Assembly (NCBI GenBank): GCA_030323885.1
Contig: CM059199.1
Span: 76,728,781 to 76,792,780, forward strand
Source of the DNA: Branchipolynoe longqiensis
Taxonomy: Eukaryota; Annelida; Polychaeta; Phyllodocida; Polynoidae
DNA length: 64,000 nt
Direction: 5' to 3'
The notes beneath the pieces were generated by a model, which was not told the origin of the DNA, searched no databases, and was given only the letters and a program-made list of their open reading frames with translations. Each line of letters starts with the position of its first letter. Within the stretch, counting starts at the first letter, position 1. The translations under genes were made by a program, and so were the position numbers. Shown in pieces: positions 47,401 through 50,578 of this stretch.

Positions 47401-48781
47401 GATGTGTTACGTTATAGTGTTATTGACATCGATTTTAACGCAAAGTTTAAAACATAAATAATACATAAACTGGTGATTTAGATACAATACATTTCCCAGG
47501 CGAACAATTAAGGAGAAACATCTGAGTAAAGTTAGGTCCCTTGATGAATCACAGGATTTGAATTGTCGTCTTTCAGAGTGTGCTTGAGCTAGGTTAAACA
47601 TGCTATTAACTATAAAGAGATCCAACACTGCTTTGTTTTATTGAGGTGGTGCTTGTAGTTCACTTTGACAGTGACCAGCTACCGTGGTTGCATATTTGCT
47701 CATTGTAACTGATATGACACTTTCTAACTCGTGTGTGATCATGATTCCACTTGCAGCCATGCTGGCAACAGCCCAGCCCGTCCCAGTCGCAGCAGCACAA
47801 CCAGACAGTTCCGACCTGCTATCATCCACAGTCAATACTACAGCCTCTACCACAAAGAACATAACGTTGAGCCCAGTCGAACCAGTCAGCAAGTATCCAA
47901 AACAGGAATCATTGGACACGGTCAATTCAAAATCTGCCCCCGAAGGGCTGACAGAAACTGTTGTCAGGAAGGAACCACCACAACCAGAACAGGCAACGCC
48001 TCCATCATTACAGGCAACTCCTCCATCATCACAGGCAACACCTGCTTCAACACAGGCAACTCGTGCCTCAGCACAGGCAACTCCTGCCTCAGCACAGGCA
48101 ACTCCTGCCTCAGTACAGGCAACTCCTCGGTCAGCACAGGTAACACCTGCCTTAGCACAGGCAACTCCTCGGTCAGCACAGGTAACACCTGCCTCAGCAC
48201 AGGCAACTCCTGCCTCAGCACAGGCAACTCCTCTGTCAGCTCACGCAACTCCTCCATCAGCTCAGGCAACTCCTCCGTCAGCACAGATAACTCCCCCGTC
48301 AGCACCGCCCCCACCATCACAAGCGCTGCTCCCACCGGTACAAGCACCCCCACCTGCAGAAAAGGACCAAACCGAGCATCAAAGCGAATCATCAACTGGC
48401 GGGAACTCCTCCGCAACTGAAACATCTAAGCCCGAGATGCCTGTAGCCGAGCCTGACCCTGAAAGAACCACTTCAGCTCCAGTATCAGAGGTGGAGAGCA
48501 TGAAAAGTGACAAGCCCCTCACCGATGCTGTCACCACAGAGATGCCTGCAACAGAGGAAGTTGCCACGAAAGATGTGGTAGACAAGCCTACGGTAAAAAG
48601 TCTTATGCCGATCGACAATGAAGCTGCAGTGGAAAAGAACGAGCCAACTGCAGCACATGTGAAGGCTGCACAAGCCCCACCCCCAAAACTGGAAGCAACG
48701 AATGAACAGACAAACACTGAACCAAAACCAGGCAAAAAGTGTGATGTCCCTGAAGAAGACGCCGAACCCAAACCCGAGTAG
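2550..48781 (+). CDS. SMARCE1: SMARCE1/BAF57, HMG-box subunit of SWI/SNF chromatin remodeller (14 exons, 848 aa)
   Basis: Spliced CDS: 2550-2595, 9810-9898, 14992-15123, 15354-15431, 22518-22649, 23907-24041, 27931-27982, 28720-28892, 29111-29212, 32871-32996, 33668-33763, 35189-35374, 39827-40001, 47757-48781. The lengths sum to 2547 nt, all introns are GT-AG and all phases agree. The product is the DNA-bending, non-catalytic subunit of nuclear BAF/PBAF complexes. Residues about 100-170 form the HMG box ([26 protein letters not shown]). Residues 213-230 carry the family signature SIQPAED...DDGFSVKH, and about 240-390 form the coiled coil. Human SMARCE1 is 411 aa. This protein adds a glycine/histidine-rich N-terminal exon and a roughly 400-residue acidic/proline-rich tail. 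The start is the first ATG after an in-frame stop at 2493. The family call is very secure; small extra or alternative exons cannot be excluded. Confidence 0.95.
2942..3500 (+). mobile_element. 5'-truncated non-LTR retrotransposon (LINE), 3' end copy 1
   Basis: This is a fragment of the C-terminus of a LINE reverse transcriptase. Readable motifs are [28 protein letters not shown] and GRGRPRTSW, the usual order after the RT palm domain. It ends in a short TTGA repeat tail. It is flanked by a direct duplication AATGCACTA (2933-2941 and 3501-3509), the hallmark of target-primed integration. A near-identical copy lies at 46126-46802. An in-frame stop just before the ETWTIS block (3091-3093) and the 5' truncation make it inactive. 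It lies in SMARCE1 intron 1, same orientation as the gene. Confidence 0.88.
3511..4940. other. Intron 1 segment without recognised genes
   Basis: This is mostly unique-looking AT-rich intron. A short CAACAACCC-type repeat (3729-3770) is followed by a GC-rich patch at 3790-3850. Short open frames at 4186-4450 on both strands overlap and show no recognisable domain. Confidence 0.4.
4950..5340 (-). repeat. AT-rich dispersed repeat, copy 2 (inverted relative to 880-1290)
   Basis: Its reverse complement aligns with 880-1290 through most of its length, with scattered substitutions and small gaps, so the two copies are old. They lie on either side of SMARCE1 exon 1. Confidence 0.7.
5510..6590. repeat. 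CA-rich minisatellite with an internal strand switch
   Basis: The motif is about 19 bp, approximately ACACCTACACCCCCACCAC. From 5510 to about 5670 it appears as the G-rich complement (GGTGTAGGTGTGTGGTGG). From about 5710 to 6590 it is C-rich. The two arms are separated by about 40 bp of unrelated sequence, making a large imperfect palindrome. The open frames on both strands here (Pro/His/Thr-rich) are repeat artefacts. It lies in SMARCE1 intron 1. Confidence 0.92.
6600..7480. repeat. AT-rich segment with a diverged inverted copy of the 13934-14513 element
   Basis: About 6860-7250 matches the reverse complement of parts of the TIR element at 13934-14513. Shared blocks are CTCAGAAACTGTGTACCAC, the region around AATCTATCCCACAAAAT, and CTGTAATCAATAAAATCTTG. 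A second end-like sequence at 7290-7325 (GGGTCGTTCTCAGAAG) has the opposite orientation to the one expected, so the copy is rearranged. Confidence 0.55.
7490..9764 (+). repeat. 84-bp minisatellite, about 27 copies
   Basis: The exact period is 84 bp, for example TTATATATTA at 7565 and 7649. Each unit contains GACTTCTATACTGGTGCAT and GGGCTGTGTAGTGGCATGT. Units differ by a few point variants (CATTGGTGTATCCCC versus CATCCGTGTATCCGC or CCC). One unit near 9520 has an internal deletion. The array ends 45 bases before the acceptor of SMARCE1 exon 2. Confidence 0.97.
9810..9898 (+). CDS. SMARCE1: SMARCE1 exon 2
   Basis: Acceptor is CATTTGCAG|AA and donor is AGCAAG|GTTTGC. The exon encodes residues 16-45, a Ser/Gly/Tyr-rich stretch ([17 protein letters not shown]) resembling the low-complexity N-terminus of the family. 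It starts in phase 1 and ends in phase 0, fitting both neighbours. The donor GTTTGC is weaker than usual. Confidence 0.85.
10181..10590 (+). mobile_element. SINE relic whose body has been tandemly amplified (93-bp unit)
   Basis: The segment ends with the standard tail of the window's tRNA-derived SINE (CCTGATATGACCTTAGATGT, GGGATGTTAAACAAC). Its central body (GGTTCAGCATCAGGATAATG ... GGCACTATGAGG) is repeated in tandem at 10193, 10286, 10379 and 10472, an exact 93-bp period. The multiple-of-three period creates a spurious 103-residue open frame. A tRNA-like A-box (TGGTCTAGTGGCTA, 10096) precedes it and might be another SINE head. Confidence 0.8.
10740..11060 (+). repeat. 42-bp minisatellite, about 7 copies
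   Basis: The unit contains GATGTTTCTGCTAAGCCACA and a CATCCATGGACTGTCA block, with a 42-bp period and moderate divergence. Open frames across it are artefacts. It lies in SMARCE1 intron 2. Confidence 0.9.
11061..12340. other. Intron 2 segment without recognised features
   Basis: This is unique-looking, AT-rich intron. A short GTTTGTTTGCTTG run lies near 11690. I see no coding similarity in any frame. Confidence 0.4.
12345..12700 (+). repeat. 57-bp minisatellite (left part)
   Basis: The exact period is 57 bp, for example CCTTATAGTG at 12351, 12408 and 12465. The unit reads CTGCCTTATAGTGTTAACTT ... TACTAACTGCCTGTGTAT. Neighbouring units alternate between two variants (TGTGCCC versus TGTTACC), so a 114-bp higher-order repeat is visible. 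The array is split by the SINE at 12703-13036. Confidence 0.93.
12703..13036 (+). mobile_element. tRNA-derived SINE, full length
   Basis: The head carries a tRNA-like A box (GATGGCCGAATGAGTTAGAG) and a degenerate B box (TTTGAACCC). The body has the shared core (CCAATGACTTAAAAATTGAT, GGGCAGCATTATAAAGTTGC). The tail runs from TCCTGATATGACCTTAGATG to AAACAACAAACAAAC. It is inserted within the 57-bp minisatellite, which resumes directly after it. Confidence 0.92.
13037..13235 (+). repeat. 57-bp minisatellite (right part)
   Basis: The array of 12345-12700 continues after the SINE, with more divergent and partly shortened units ending near ACTTCCCCTCTGACG. Confidence 0.88.
13240..13930. other. AT-rich intron 2 segment with a dispersed repeat block
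   Basis: There is no coding signal. The block at about 13660-13760 (GAAAGCTCATTACAGCTAAG ... ACAGTATTACAATACCCATT) recurs, diverged, near 52350-52430, and a looser version near 14620-14870. It belongs to an unidentified AT-rich interspersed family. Confidence 0.45.
13934..14513. mobile_element. MITE-like element with terminal inverted repeats (580 bp)
   Basis: The left end ATGGGTCGTTCTCTGAAACT is matched in inverted orientation by the right end AGTTTCAGAGAAGACCCAT at 14495-14513, and similarity extends to about 35 bp. The interior is AT-rich and non-coding. A diverged inverted copy lies at about 6860-7250. I cannot assign a superfamily, and the TA at the flank is only suggestive. Confidence 0.75.
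14992..15123 (+). CDS. SMARCE1: SMARCE1 exon 3 (Gly/His/Gln-rich)
   Basis: Acceptor TACTGCTGTCAG|GCC and donor GGAAGC|GTAAGT define 44 codons, residues 46-89, phase 0 at both ends. The product is rich in Gln, His, Gly and Pro ([13 protein letters not shown] at its start, GFTPVKLG near its end), fitting the disordered N-terminus seen in SMARCE1. No domain identifies it, so the call rests on phase fit, splice sites and composition. Confidence 0.72.
15354..15431 (+). CDS. SMARCE1: SMARCE1 exon 4 (start of HMG box)
   Basis: Acceptor TTCTTCCTGCAG|GAA and donor CGGAAG|GTACGA define 26 codons, residues 90-115. It contains [20 protein letters not shown], nearly the human sequence that opens the HMG box. 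Intron 3 before it is only 230 bp, the second-shortest of the gene. Confidence 0.97.
15475..15607 (+). repeat. CA microsatellite and flanking short repeat (left of DIRS insertion)
   Basis: A (CA)n run at 15535-15562 is bracketed by two copies of a segment like CTAACTTGATGCAGAGCTAA / CTAACCTGAGGCAGAGCGAA. The same segment recurs at about 22145-22240 on the far side of the DIRS and TIR elements. The elements therefore landed inside a pre-existing repeat tract of intron 4. Confidence 0.7.
15608..15892 (+). repeat. DIRS split direct repeat A1, with TATA box
   Basis: It matches A2 (20477-20757) over about 280 bp, for example TTGGCCATGTGTCT, CCTGATGGTTTCATTGTATG, GCCTGGCCAGACCCTCTCCC. It includes CCTATATAAGGC (15808-15819), a strong TATA box that probably drove element transcription rightward. 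Confidence 0.85.
16029..17130 (+). pseudogene. DIRS element gag-like region (degenerate)
   Basis: Open pieces at 16046-16531 and 16566-17006 contain a basic, Arg/Ser-rich segment followed by a Lys/Tyr-rich region ([10 protein letters not shown]). At 17063-17104 is a zinc knuckle, [14 protein letters not shown] (CX2CX4HX4C), as in retroelement Gag nucleocapsid domains. Frameshifts separate the pieces and a stop follows the knuckle. An LLDSG motif just after it might be a chance or ancient aspartic-protease-like block. Confidence 0.6.
17860..18560 (+). pseudogene. DIRS element reverse transcriptase (degenerate)
   Basis: The motif-A region reads [12 protein letters not shown] near 17938-17972 and is followed by IGCSRGY-type remains. 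The motif-C box YLDDF is at 18198-18212. After that come FLGIDI and a block resembling [20 protein letters not shown], typical of DIRS-type RT connection regions. A 50-bp SINE tail interrupts the gene at 18061 between motifs A and C. Several frameshifts are present. Confidence 0.75.
18061..18110 (+). mobile_element. SINE 3' tail only (5'-truncated insertion)
   Basis: Only the last 50 bp of the SINE is present: CGTCCTGATATGACCTTAGA, then TGCTAGGACGTAAAACAACA. It sits inside the RT remnant of the DIRS element, so it postdates that element. Confidence 0.85.
18640..19060 (+). pseudogene. DIRS element RNase H (degenerate)
   Basis: [15 protein letters not shown] (18652-18696) carries the first catalytic Asp block. 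[12 protein letters not shown] near 18874-18909 carries the TDN block. [10 protein letters not shown] (19022-19051) is the end-of-domain motif. The spacing and order fit the RNase H domain that follows RT in DIRS elements. The reading frame shifts between the blocks. Confidence 0.72.
19180..20320 (+). pseudogene. DIRS element tyrosine recombinase (degenerate, SINE-interrupted)
   Basis: The N-terminal SAM-like region has [16 protein letters not shown] (19211-19258), then [18 protein letters not shown] across 19340-19395 after a frameshift. The catalytic part has IRCSKTIQF (19591-19617) and the H-x-x-R box HSLRRG (19847-19864). A SINE at 19919-20240 splits the gene just after this box. The continuation [13 protein letters not shown] (about 20251-20289) holds the usual GDW-like motif and a tyrosine. 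I could not identify the first catalytic Arg with certainty. Confidence 0.72.
19919..20240 (+). mobile_element. tRNA-derived SINE inside the DIRS recombinase
   Basis: A-box region GGGATGGCCGAATGAG is followed by the B box GGTTTGAACCC, then the shared body, and finally the tail TCCTGATATGACCTTAGATC ... AACAACAAACAAACAAA. A short internal deletion follows the A box. AGGAA at both edges may be a short target-site duplication. Confidence 0.9.
20381..20476 (+). repeat. DIRS split direct repeat B1
   Basis: This segment (GCCAGCCAGATGCAGTGTTC ... CTGCTTAGCGGGGTCTACAG) recurs at 20793-20882 as B2, on the other side of A2. Confidence 0.82.
20477..20757 (+). repeat. DIRS split direct repeat A2, with TATA box and poly-C tract
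   Basis: This is the second copy of A1. It conserves CCTATATAAGGC (20682-20693). A run of about 25 C at 20510-20534 replaces the C-rich stretch of A1. The run is a likely length-polymorphism or sequencing-error site. Confidence 0.85.
20793..20882 (+). repeat. DIRS split direct repeat B2 (right end)
   Basis: It matches B1 (GCCAGCCAGATGCAGTTTTC ... CTGCTTAACGGGGTATACAC). It ends exactly where the next TIR element begins at 20883. Confidence 0.8.
20883..22121. mobile_element. TIR-bounded non-coding element (about 1.24 kb)
   Basis: The left end GAGTCACTCTCCTCAAAACT is matched in inverted orientation by the right end AGTTGAGGAGAGTGACCC (22104-22121). The interior is AT-rich with no convincing ORF. 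A perfect 10-bp inverted repeat, AGTCGCCCAG ... CTGGGCGACT (21178-21218), sits in an unusually GC-rich island within it. The end motif vaguely resembles that of the 13934-14513 element. Confidence 0.65.
22145..22450 (+). repeat. CA-rich microsatellite region
   Basis: Segments like ACTAACTTGAGGCAG and ACCCACACTTGTTATACATG are followed by (CA)n at 22302-22375 and a CAGA-rich stretch. The first part is homologous to 15475-15607. Open frames here are artefacts. Confidence 0.8.
22518..22649 (+). CDS. SMARCE1: SMARCE1 exon 5 (HMG-box core)
   Basis: Acceptor GCGAATTGTAG|GTG and donor GAAAAG|GTCAGT define 44 codons, residues 116-159. It contains [20 protein letters not shown] and MWRELTD ... [10 protein letters not shown], helices 1-3 of the HMG box, almost colinear with human SMARCE1. 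The 44-bp minisatellite begins directly at the donor. Confidence 0.98.
22650..23545 (+). repeat. 44-bp minisatellite, about 20 copies, starting at a splice donor
   Basis: The unit is AACAAGTAGGACGGTCTTGT followed by AACTGCAGGATCAGTCAGTC and ATTT, with 1-3 bp indel variants between units. The first unit-like sequence (GTCAGTCACTCAGTCACCCA) overlaps the exon 5 donor itself. Every unit contains CTGCAG|G, an acceptor-like string. Confidence 0.96.
23907..24041 (+). CDS. SMARCE1: SMARCE1 exon 6
   Basis: Acceptor GATATGATTACAG|ATC and donor GACAAA|GTAAGT define 45 codons, residues 160-204. It includes [13 protein letters not shown], the counterpart of human MKAYHNSPAYLAY at the end of the HMG box, then an acidic/basic helix ([17 protein letters not shown]). 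Confidence 0.96.
24390..27860 (+). repeat. 60-bp minisatellite, about 57 copies
   Basis: The unit is CCATTGTAACTAGTGATGCT, AACCCATCTCATGGTATCAT, GGTGTGTGTGAGCATGTTAA. Variants (GATGC/GACGC, CCATCT/CCGTCT, AACTAG/AATTAG) are shuffled along the array. Because 60 is divisible by three, the array reads open for up to 363 codons as a 20-residue repeat. That is not a gene. It fills most of SMARCE1 intron 6 and ends about 70 bp before exon 7. Confidence 0.97.
27931..27982 (+). CDS. SMARCE1: SMARCE1 exon 7
   Basis: Acceptor TTTTCTTTGCAG|CAA and donor GAGGATG|GTAAGG define 17 codons plus one base, ending SIQPAEDED. With exon 8 it completes the family signature SIQPAED...DDGFS. Confidence 0.95.
27983..28719. 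other. Intron 7 with a degenerate SINE head
   Basis: This intron is AT-rich. Positions 28285-28382 look like an old SINE 5' half (GAGCGCAAACTTCCCGCGTG, GGTCGGGAGTTAGAATCC, then AAATTGATACTTTGTTGC). At 28383, CAGGGATGGAAGATATCC resembles the ends of the CAGGGATG elements at 59530-61049. Nothing else is recognised. Confidence 0.45.
28720..28892 (+). CDS. SMARCE1: SMARCE1 exon 8
   Basis: Acceptor GACTGCTAG|AT and donor CACCAG|GTACCG. It encodes residues 222-279, including [20 protein letters not shown] and [10 protein letters not shown], very close to human SMARCE1. It starts in phase 1 and ends in phase 0. Confidence 0.98.
29111..29212 (+). CDS. SMARCE1: SMARCE1 exon 9 (coiled coil)
   Basis: Acceptor AATATTTGCAG|AAG and donor AAAAAG|GTAGCA define 34 codons, residues 280-313. 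[19 protein letters not shown] corresponds to human LEAELLQIEERHQEKKRKF in the coiled coil. Confidence 0.97.
29330..29576 (+). mobile_element. Diverged SINE split by minisatellite units
   Basis: The 5' half (29330-29440: GTCAAACTGATGACTTTAAA, CCTAGCCTAGCACTTAACGT) and the intact tail (29518-29576: CCCGTCCTGATATGACCTTA ... AACAACAACAAACAAAC) are separated by about 77 bp of the intron 9 minisatellite. Either the array invaded the SINE or the two pieces are separate insertions. Confidence 0.7.
29440..32512 (+). repeat. About 48-bp minisatellite with interspersed (TG)n tracts
   Basis: The unit is TATACTACAACCAGGCAGGT, AGTGTCTACTGTGGGTACAG, TGTCTGTG. Between units lie (TG)n tracts of roughly 6 to 20 dinucleotides. 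The tracts vary from unit to unit. The outer parts use a related variant (ATCAGCCAGTGAGAGTG, GGGTAAAGTGTGTGCG). Open frames giving Val/Cys/Tyr-rich peptides in all three frames are artefacts. It fills SMARCE1 intron 9. Confidence 0.96.
32871..32996 (+). CDS. SMARCE1: SMARCE1 exon 10
   Basis: Acceptor GCTTGTGGTTTAG|TTG and donor GCAGTC|GTGAGT define 42 codons, residues 314-355. It starts LCESRPTVT (human LCGLKVEVD) and continues as a charged helix ([19 protein letters not shown]), extending the coiled coil. Confidence 0.95.
33041..33070 (+). mobile_element. SINE 3' tail fragment
   Basis: TTGCTAGGACGCAAAACAAC followed by AACAAAC is the last 30 bp of the SINE, with nothing else of the element upstream. 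Confidence 0.65.
33165..33490 (+). mobile_element. tRNA-derived SINE, diverged
   Basis: The head is CAGCGGCTGAATCGGGAGAG with a B-box-like CAGTTCGGTTCCC. The body CAAACCAATGACTTAGAAAA ... GGGCAGCACTATAAAGCC and the tail CTGATATGACCTTAGTTGTT match the family. The tail ends AACCAACCAACAAACCAAC. It lies in SMARCE1 intron 10. Confidence 0.88.
33668..33763 (+). CDS. SMARCE1: SMARCE1 exon 11
   Basis: Acceptor CTGGTTATAG|GAA and donor GAGCAG|GTACGG define 32 codons, residues 356-387. The product is highly charged ([19 protein letters not shown]), corresponding to the human QARKRQEEREKEAAEQ helix. Confidence 0.93.
33955..34330 (-). pseudogene. LINE reverse-transcriptase fragment (antisense in intron 11)
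   Basis: On the minus strand the segment translates to fragments of a non-LTR RT palm domain: [28 protein letters not shown] and ADLF, the region that follows the GVKQGCVL motif in many invertebrate LINEs. The frame shifts at least once, so it is dead. It belongs to a different part of the protein than the 3' fragments at 2942 and 46126, so family identity cannot be compared. Confidence 0.75.
34380..34500 (-). mobile_element. Possible second tRNA-like SINE family fragment
   Basis: On the minus strand, GTGGCCTAGAGAGCCCAATG is followed about 30 bases later by GTGTGGGTTTAAGGCC, resembling A and B boxes of a tRNA-derived head. No body or tail was recognised. Confidence 0.3.
34915..35121 (+). repeat. 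Dispersed repeat shared with 56050-56115, with TTGA tail
   Basis: AGTCTAGCAGTGCATTGAGC and GTTTCTATTGTC recur at 56050-56105. The segment ends in TTGATTGATTGA, the same tail as the LINE copies, so it may be a 3' UTR fragment of a related LINE. Confidence 0.5.
35189..35374 (+). CDS. SMARCE1: SMARCE1 exon 12
   Basis: Acceptor TTCCCTGATCAG|GCG and donor ACTCAG|GTGAGG define 62 codons, residues 388-449. A short helix ([10 protein letters not shown]) is followed by Pro/Glu/Ala-rich, apparently disordered sequence with the human-like VAMDTAEPT block (compare human PMETEETH). Confidence 0.92.
35416..38094 (+). repeat. 77/80-bp minisatellite, about 34 copies
   Basis: The unit is GTAGAAGGAATACCAAGTCA, CTTGTGCAGATTTGACCCTA, CATCAGCTTTGTTAATGATT, ATATTACTGCATAGAAA. 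Units exist in a 77-bp form and an 80-bp form with an extra AAT. The two forms are intermixed. The array starts about 40 bp after the exon 12 donor. Confidence 0.97.
38095..39826. other. Intron 12 distal part without recognised genes
   Basis: This is AT-rich intron with a (CA)n run at 39120-39139. GTCGTTATAGAGAGAGATCC near 39030 resembles transposon end sequences but has no visible partner. Confidence 0.4.
39827..40001 (+). CDS. SMARCE1: SMARCE1 exon 13
   Basis: Acceptor CATCCTTCTTGCAG|ACT and donor CATGCTG|GTATGA define 58 codons plus one base, residues 450-507. The sequence is acidic and low-complexity ([14 protein letters not shown] ... [14 protein letters not shown]). The phase-1 end fits exon 14. 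The 68-bp minisatellite starts at the donor. Confidence 0.9.
40002..40600 (+). repeat. 68-bp minisatellite, about 8.5 copies, starting at a splice donor
   Basis: The unit is GTGTGGGAACAGCGCTTGTA, CTGTAGCTGCTGTACAAGTA, GTTTGTGTGCCTTGTAGCAG, CTCTCG. The exon 13 donor sequence GTATGAGCAGAGCGCTTGTA aligns to the unit start, so the donor region is the first, diverged unit. Confidence 0.95.
40601..41725. other. Intron 13 segment without recognised features
   Basis: It is AT-rich with a C11 run at 41300-41310. I see no coding similarity. Confidence 0.4.
41730..45582 (+). repeat. 45-bp minisatellite (42/45-bp units), about 86 copies
   Basis: The unit is CTGTACTATAGTCACTGTTT, GACACATAGCTATATCAGCA, CACAG. 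Shorter 42-bp units have GACACAGCTAT. The multiple-of-three periods give open frames on both strands ([15 protein letters not shown] and [13 protein letters not shown] types) that are artefacts. Further units appear at 45919-45983 and 46977-47110, after SINE and LINE insertions. It lies in SMARCE1 intron 13. Confidence 0.97.
45589..45918 (+). mobile_element. tRNA-derived SINE with 14-bp target-site duplication
   Basis: Head GATGGGATGGCCGAATGAGT, B box GGGTTCAAACCC, shared body and tail ending CAACAACAAACA. It is flanked by GACACATAGCCATA at 45575-45588 and 45919-45932, i.e. it inserted into a unit of the 45-bp array. Confidence 0.95.
45984..46975 (+). mobile_element. tRNA-derived SINE split by a LINE insertion
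   Basis: The 5' half is 45984-46125 (GACGGGGTGGCTGAATGAGT, GGGTTTGAATCC, CCAATGACTTAAAACTTGAT). The 3' half is 46803-46975 (GCATTATTAGGAAAGGGCAA ... TTGATATGACCTTAGATGTT). The LINE fragment 46126-46802 separates them. Confidence 0.92.
46126..46802 (+). mobile_element. 5'-truncated LINE 3' end, copy 2, inside a SINE
   Basis: It is nearly identical to 2942-3500 but extends about 117 bp further 5'. RT C-terminal motifs [22 protein letters not shown] and GRGRPRTSW are visible, with frameshifts, ending in TTGATTGATTGA. The flanking GCCTGGTG (46118-46125 and 46803-46810) is the target-site duplication and derives from the host SINE. Confidence 0.92.
46977..47110 (+). repeat. Residual 45-bp minisatellite units
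   Basis: Three diverged units (GACTATAGTCGCTGTTTGAC, TATATCAGTACACGGCTGTA) continue the main array beyond the SINE/LINE cluster. Even weaker echoes extend to about 47370. Confidence 0.85.
47757..48781 (+). CDS. SMARCE1: SMARCE1 exon 14 (last coding exon, extended C-terminal tail)
   Basis: Acceptor GATTCCACTTGCAG|CC, and stop TAG at 48779-48781 followed by a second TAG. It encodes residues 508-848. Three parts can be seen: an Ala/Ser/Thr-rich start, a 15-unit heptad repeat (47990-48304, consensus QATPxSA), and an acidic Glu/Pro/Lys-rich end (EEDAEPKPE). Vertebrate SMARCE1 ends in a short acidic tail, so most of this exon has no vertebrate counterpart that I know. The reading frame is confirmed by the phase-1 junction and by the absence of stops over 1 kb. 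Open frames in the other two directions arise from the repeat. Confidence 0.9.
47990..48304 (+). repeat. Coding 21-bp minisatellite (15 heptads, QATPxSA)
   Basis: Fifteen 21-bp units lie in frame in exon 14. Position 2 of the unit is usually Ala (Val or Ile in three units) and position 5 varies between Pro, Ala, Arg and Leu. Most changes keep the small/Pro/Thr/Ser character. Confidence 0.95.
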
Positions 48782-50555
48782 TAGGGTGAGTGTCAAAGTG
48801 AACAAGTAGCACATGGTCGGGGTCCACTAACAAAGTGATGCAAGCTTGTACTACAACGTGCCACAGTATTGTAGCCCCTTTTTCTTGTAGTGGAGTAACC
48901 CATTGAGGTTAGAGCTGCATGGTCTGATGAAGCATATTTTCAAAACCAAACCACTCAACCTACATTTGGTCCTAGATCTCCAACTTAGATACTGGTGCAT
49001 TCACTCATGATTTACGGCTGCTTATTAGACCAGCCTTCTGGCCAACCACTTTCAGATAGACAAAGCAACGACGCTGAGGAGAAAGTAGGTTAATCGTGTA
49101 ACCTAATTACCTGTACCAATTATAAGTATCACATGCAGCTTAGTGAGGTCACAGAATTCCCTGTGCCAATTTGCTTGTCACCAGAGGTGTCTGCAGATAT
49201 TTAATTATATTTAACTATCAACAGTATTGGCCAGCAAAATGTAGTTAAATGTTTGTTTTGGGGAGCAACATGTTGGATGCCCACTTGCGACAGTTAAGGA
49301 TGCTGTGGTACCATCAGTGGAATAGGCTAGGAGACCACATTAGTATCTTAGGTGACCATCGTGAGATGGAGATATGTGATACAACTACAGGAATTTTGGT
49401 GTGCTTGTCAACATTATTTTGCATCCAAAGTCGGACATTTGTCATGAAGTTCAAACTACTGAAACTTAGGTTGCAATGGTCTATTAAATATATGGCAACG
49501 GCTTGAAAGCCATCGGACTATGCAATTTTAAGTACATGAACACCATCTAGGATGACCTGAACCTGTTCTGATATGTCCTTGAAGTTGATGATTAACTACC
49601 ATGTAACAAGTAACAAGGTTCCAGTTCTAATGAGCAGTAATTCGTTTGCATGTACATGCGTAATTCCTCCACATGTAAAACTGTCAGTCGCTGATAGACT
49701 ACATCACCATTCCAGCCGTGTGGTGCATTGTGGGATGCGTGGAAGAAAAACAAACCCTCGCGAAGCACATGGCTAAAGCTAATACACTGGGTGCAGCTAT
49801 GAAATGTGCTAGTTTCAGCTCATCTCAGCTCTTCTTTGAAACATAGAATACCAACTAAAAAATATATGTAATAAATTATGATATTAATCTTGTATCCAGC
49901 ATTGCATTTACATCAATATAATCAGCACATCTTATGCAATGTGCATTTAGATTTAGACAAATATGGGCACTCAGACTAGTGTTAGAGCCCTAGCCAGTCA
50001 GTTTTACTTATTTTATTCATGTTTTTATTTATATCCTATGGTTAATGACATGTAGAACTAGAAAATGAGTATGGTTAATCAGATATTGGTTATATATTTC
50101 TCTGAAACAAGTGTCTGTTGACACATGTGGCATTTTAATATTTAGAAAAAGAATTAATAATGGTGATGTGGATAGTGGCCTAAAAGTGACTGATTGTTTT
50201 GTGTGAAAAACTATGGCTAGTTTTGTCTTAGATATATTCATCAGATATATATTTCATATTATGCCAAATTCTTATGTATTTCTATTAATTTAGAATAAAA
50301 TCCAAGTTTTTCCCTATTCTTATCGGCTAACTCAATGGCTGAACACATTTGCTTTGCTGCCAACACCGTTTTTGGAGCATGTGCAGTCGGAACGGTGATC
50401 TCGTCTATTGTGAAGTTTTAAAATAAAATTAGAGAGTAGAGATTTACTATATGTCTTGTGTGTTATGGCTATTTCACAGATACTAGCTGAAGCTATGTTA
50501 TTTGATTTCAGATGTTGCCACAAAACCAATGCAAATTCTCTAAATAAGCTGCCCA
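48782..50555. other. SMARCE1 3' UTR and downstream region
   Basis: No genes are recognised. The 3' UTR must start at 48782. Candidate polyadenylation signals AATAAA occur at 49870-49875 and 50294-50299, and neither can be favoured from sequence alone. A GTGAGT right after the double stop (48786-48791) could act as a donor for a spliced 3' UTR. Confidence 0.35.
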
Positions 50556-50578
50556 ATCATCATCATCATCATCATCAC

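Noticed and set aside
47731..48425. Alternative-frame (229 codons) and antisense (153 codons) ORFs in SMARCE1 exon 14
   Set aside because: They are shadow frames of the 21-bp coding repeat. The true frame is set by the exon 13-14 phase and continues to a stop well beyond.
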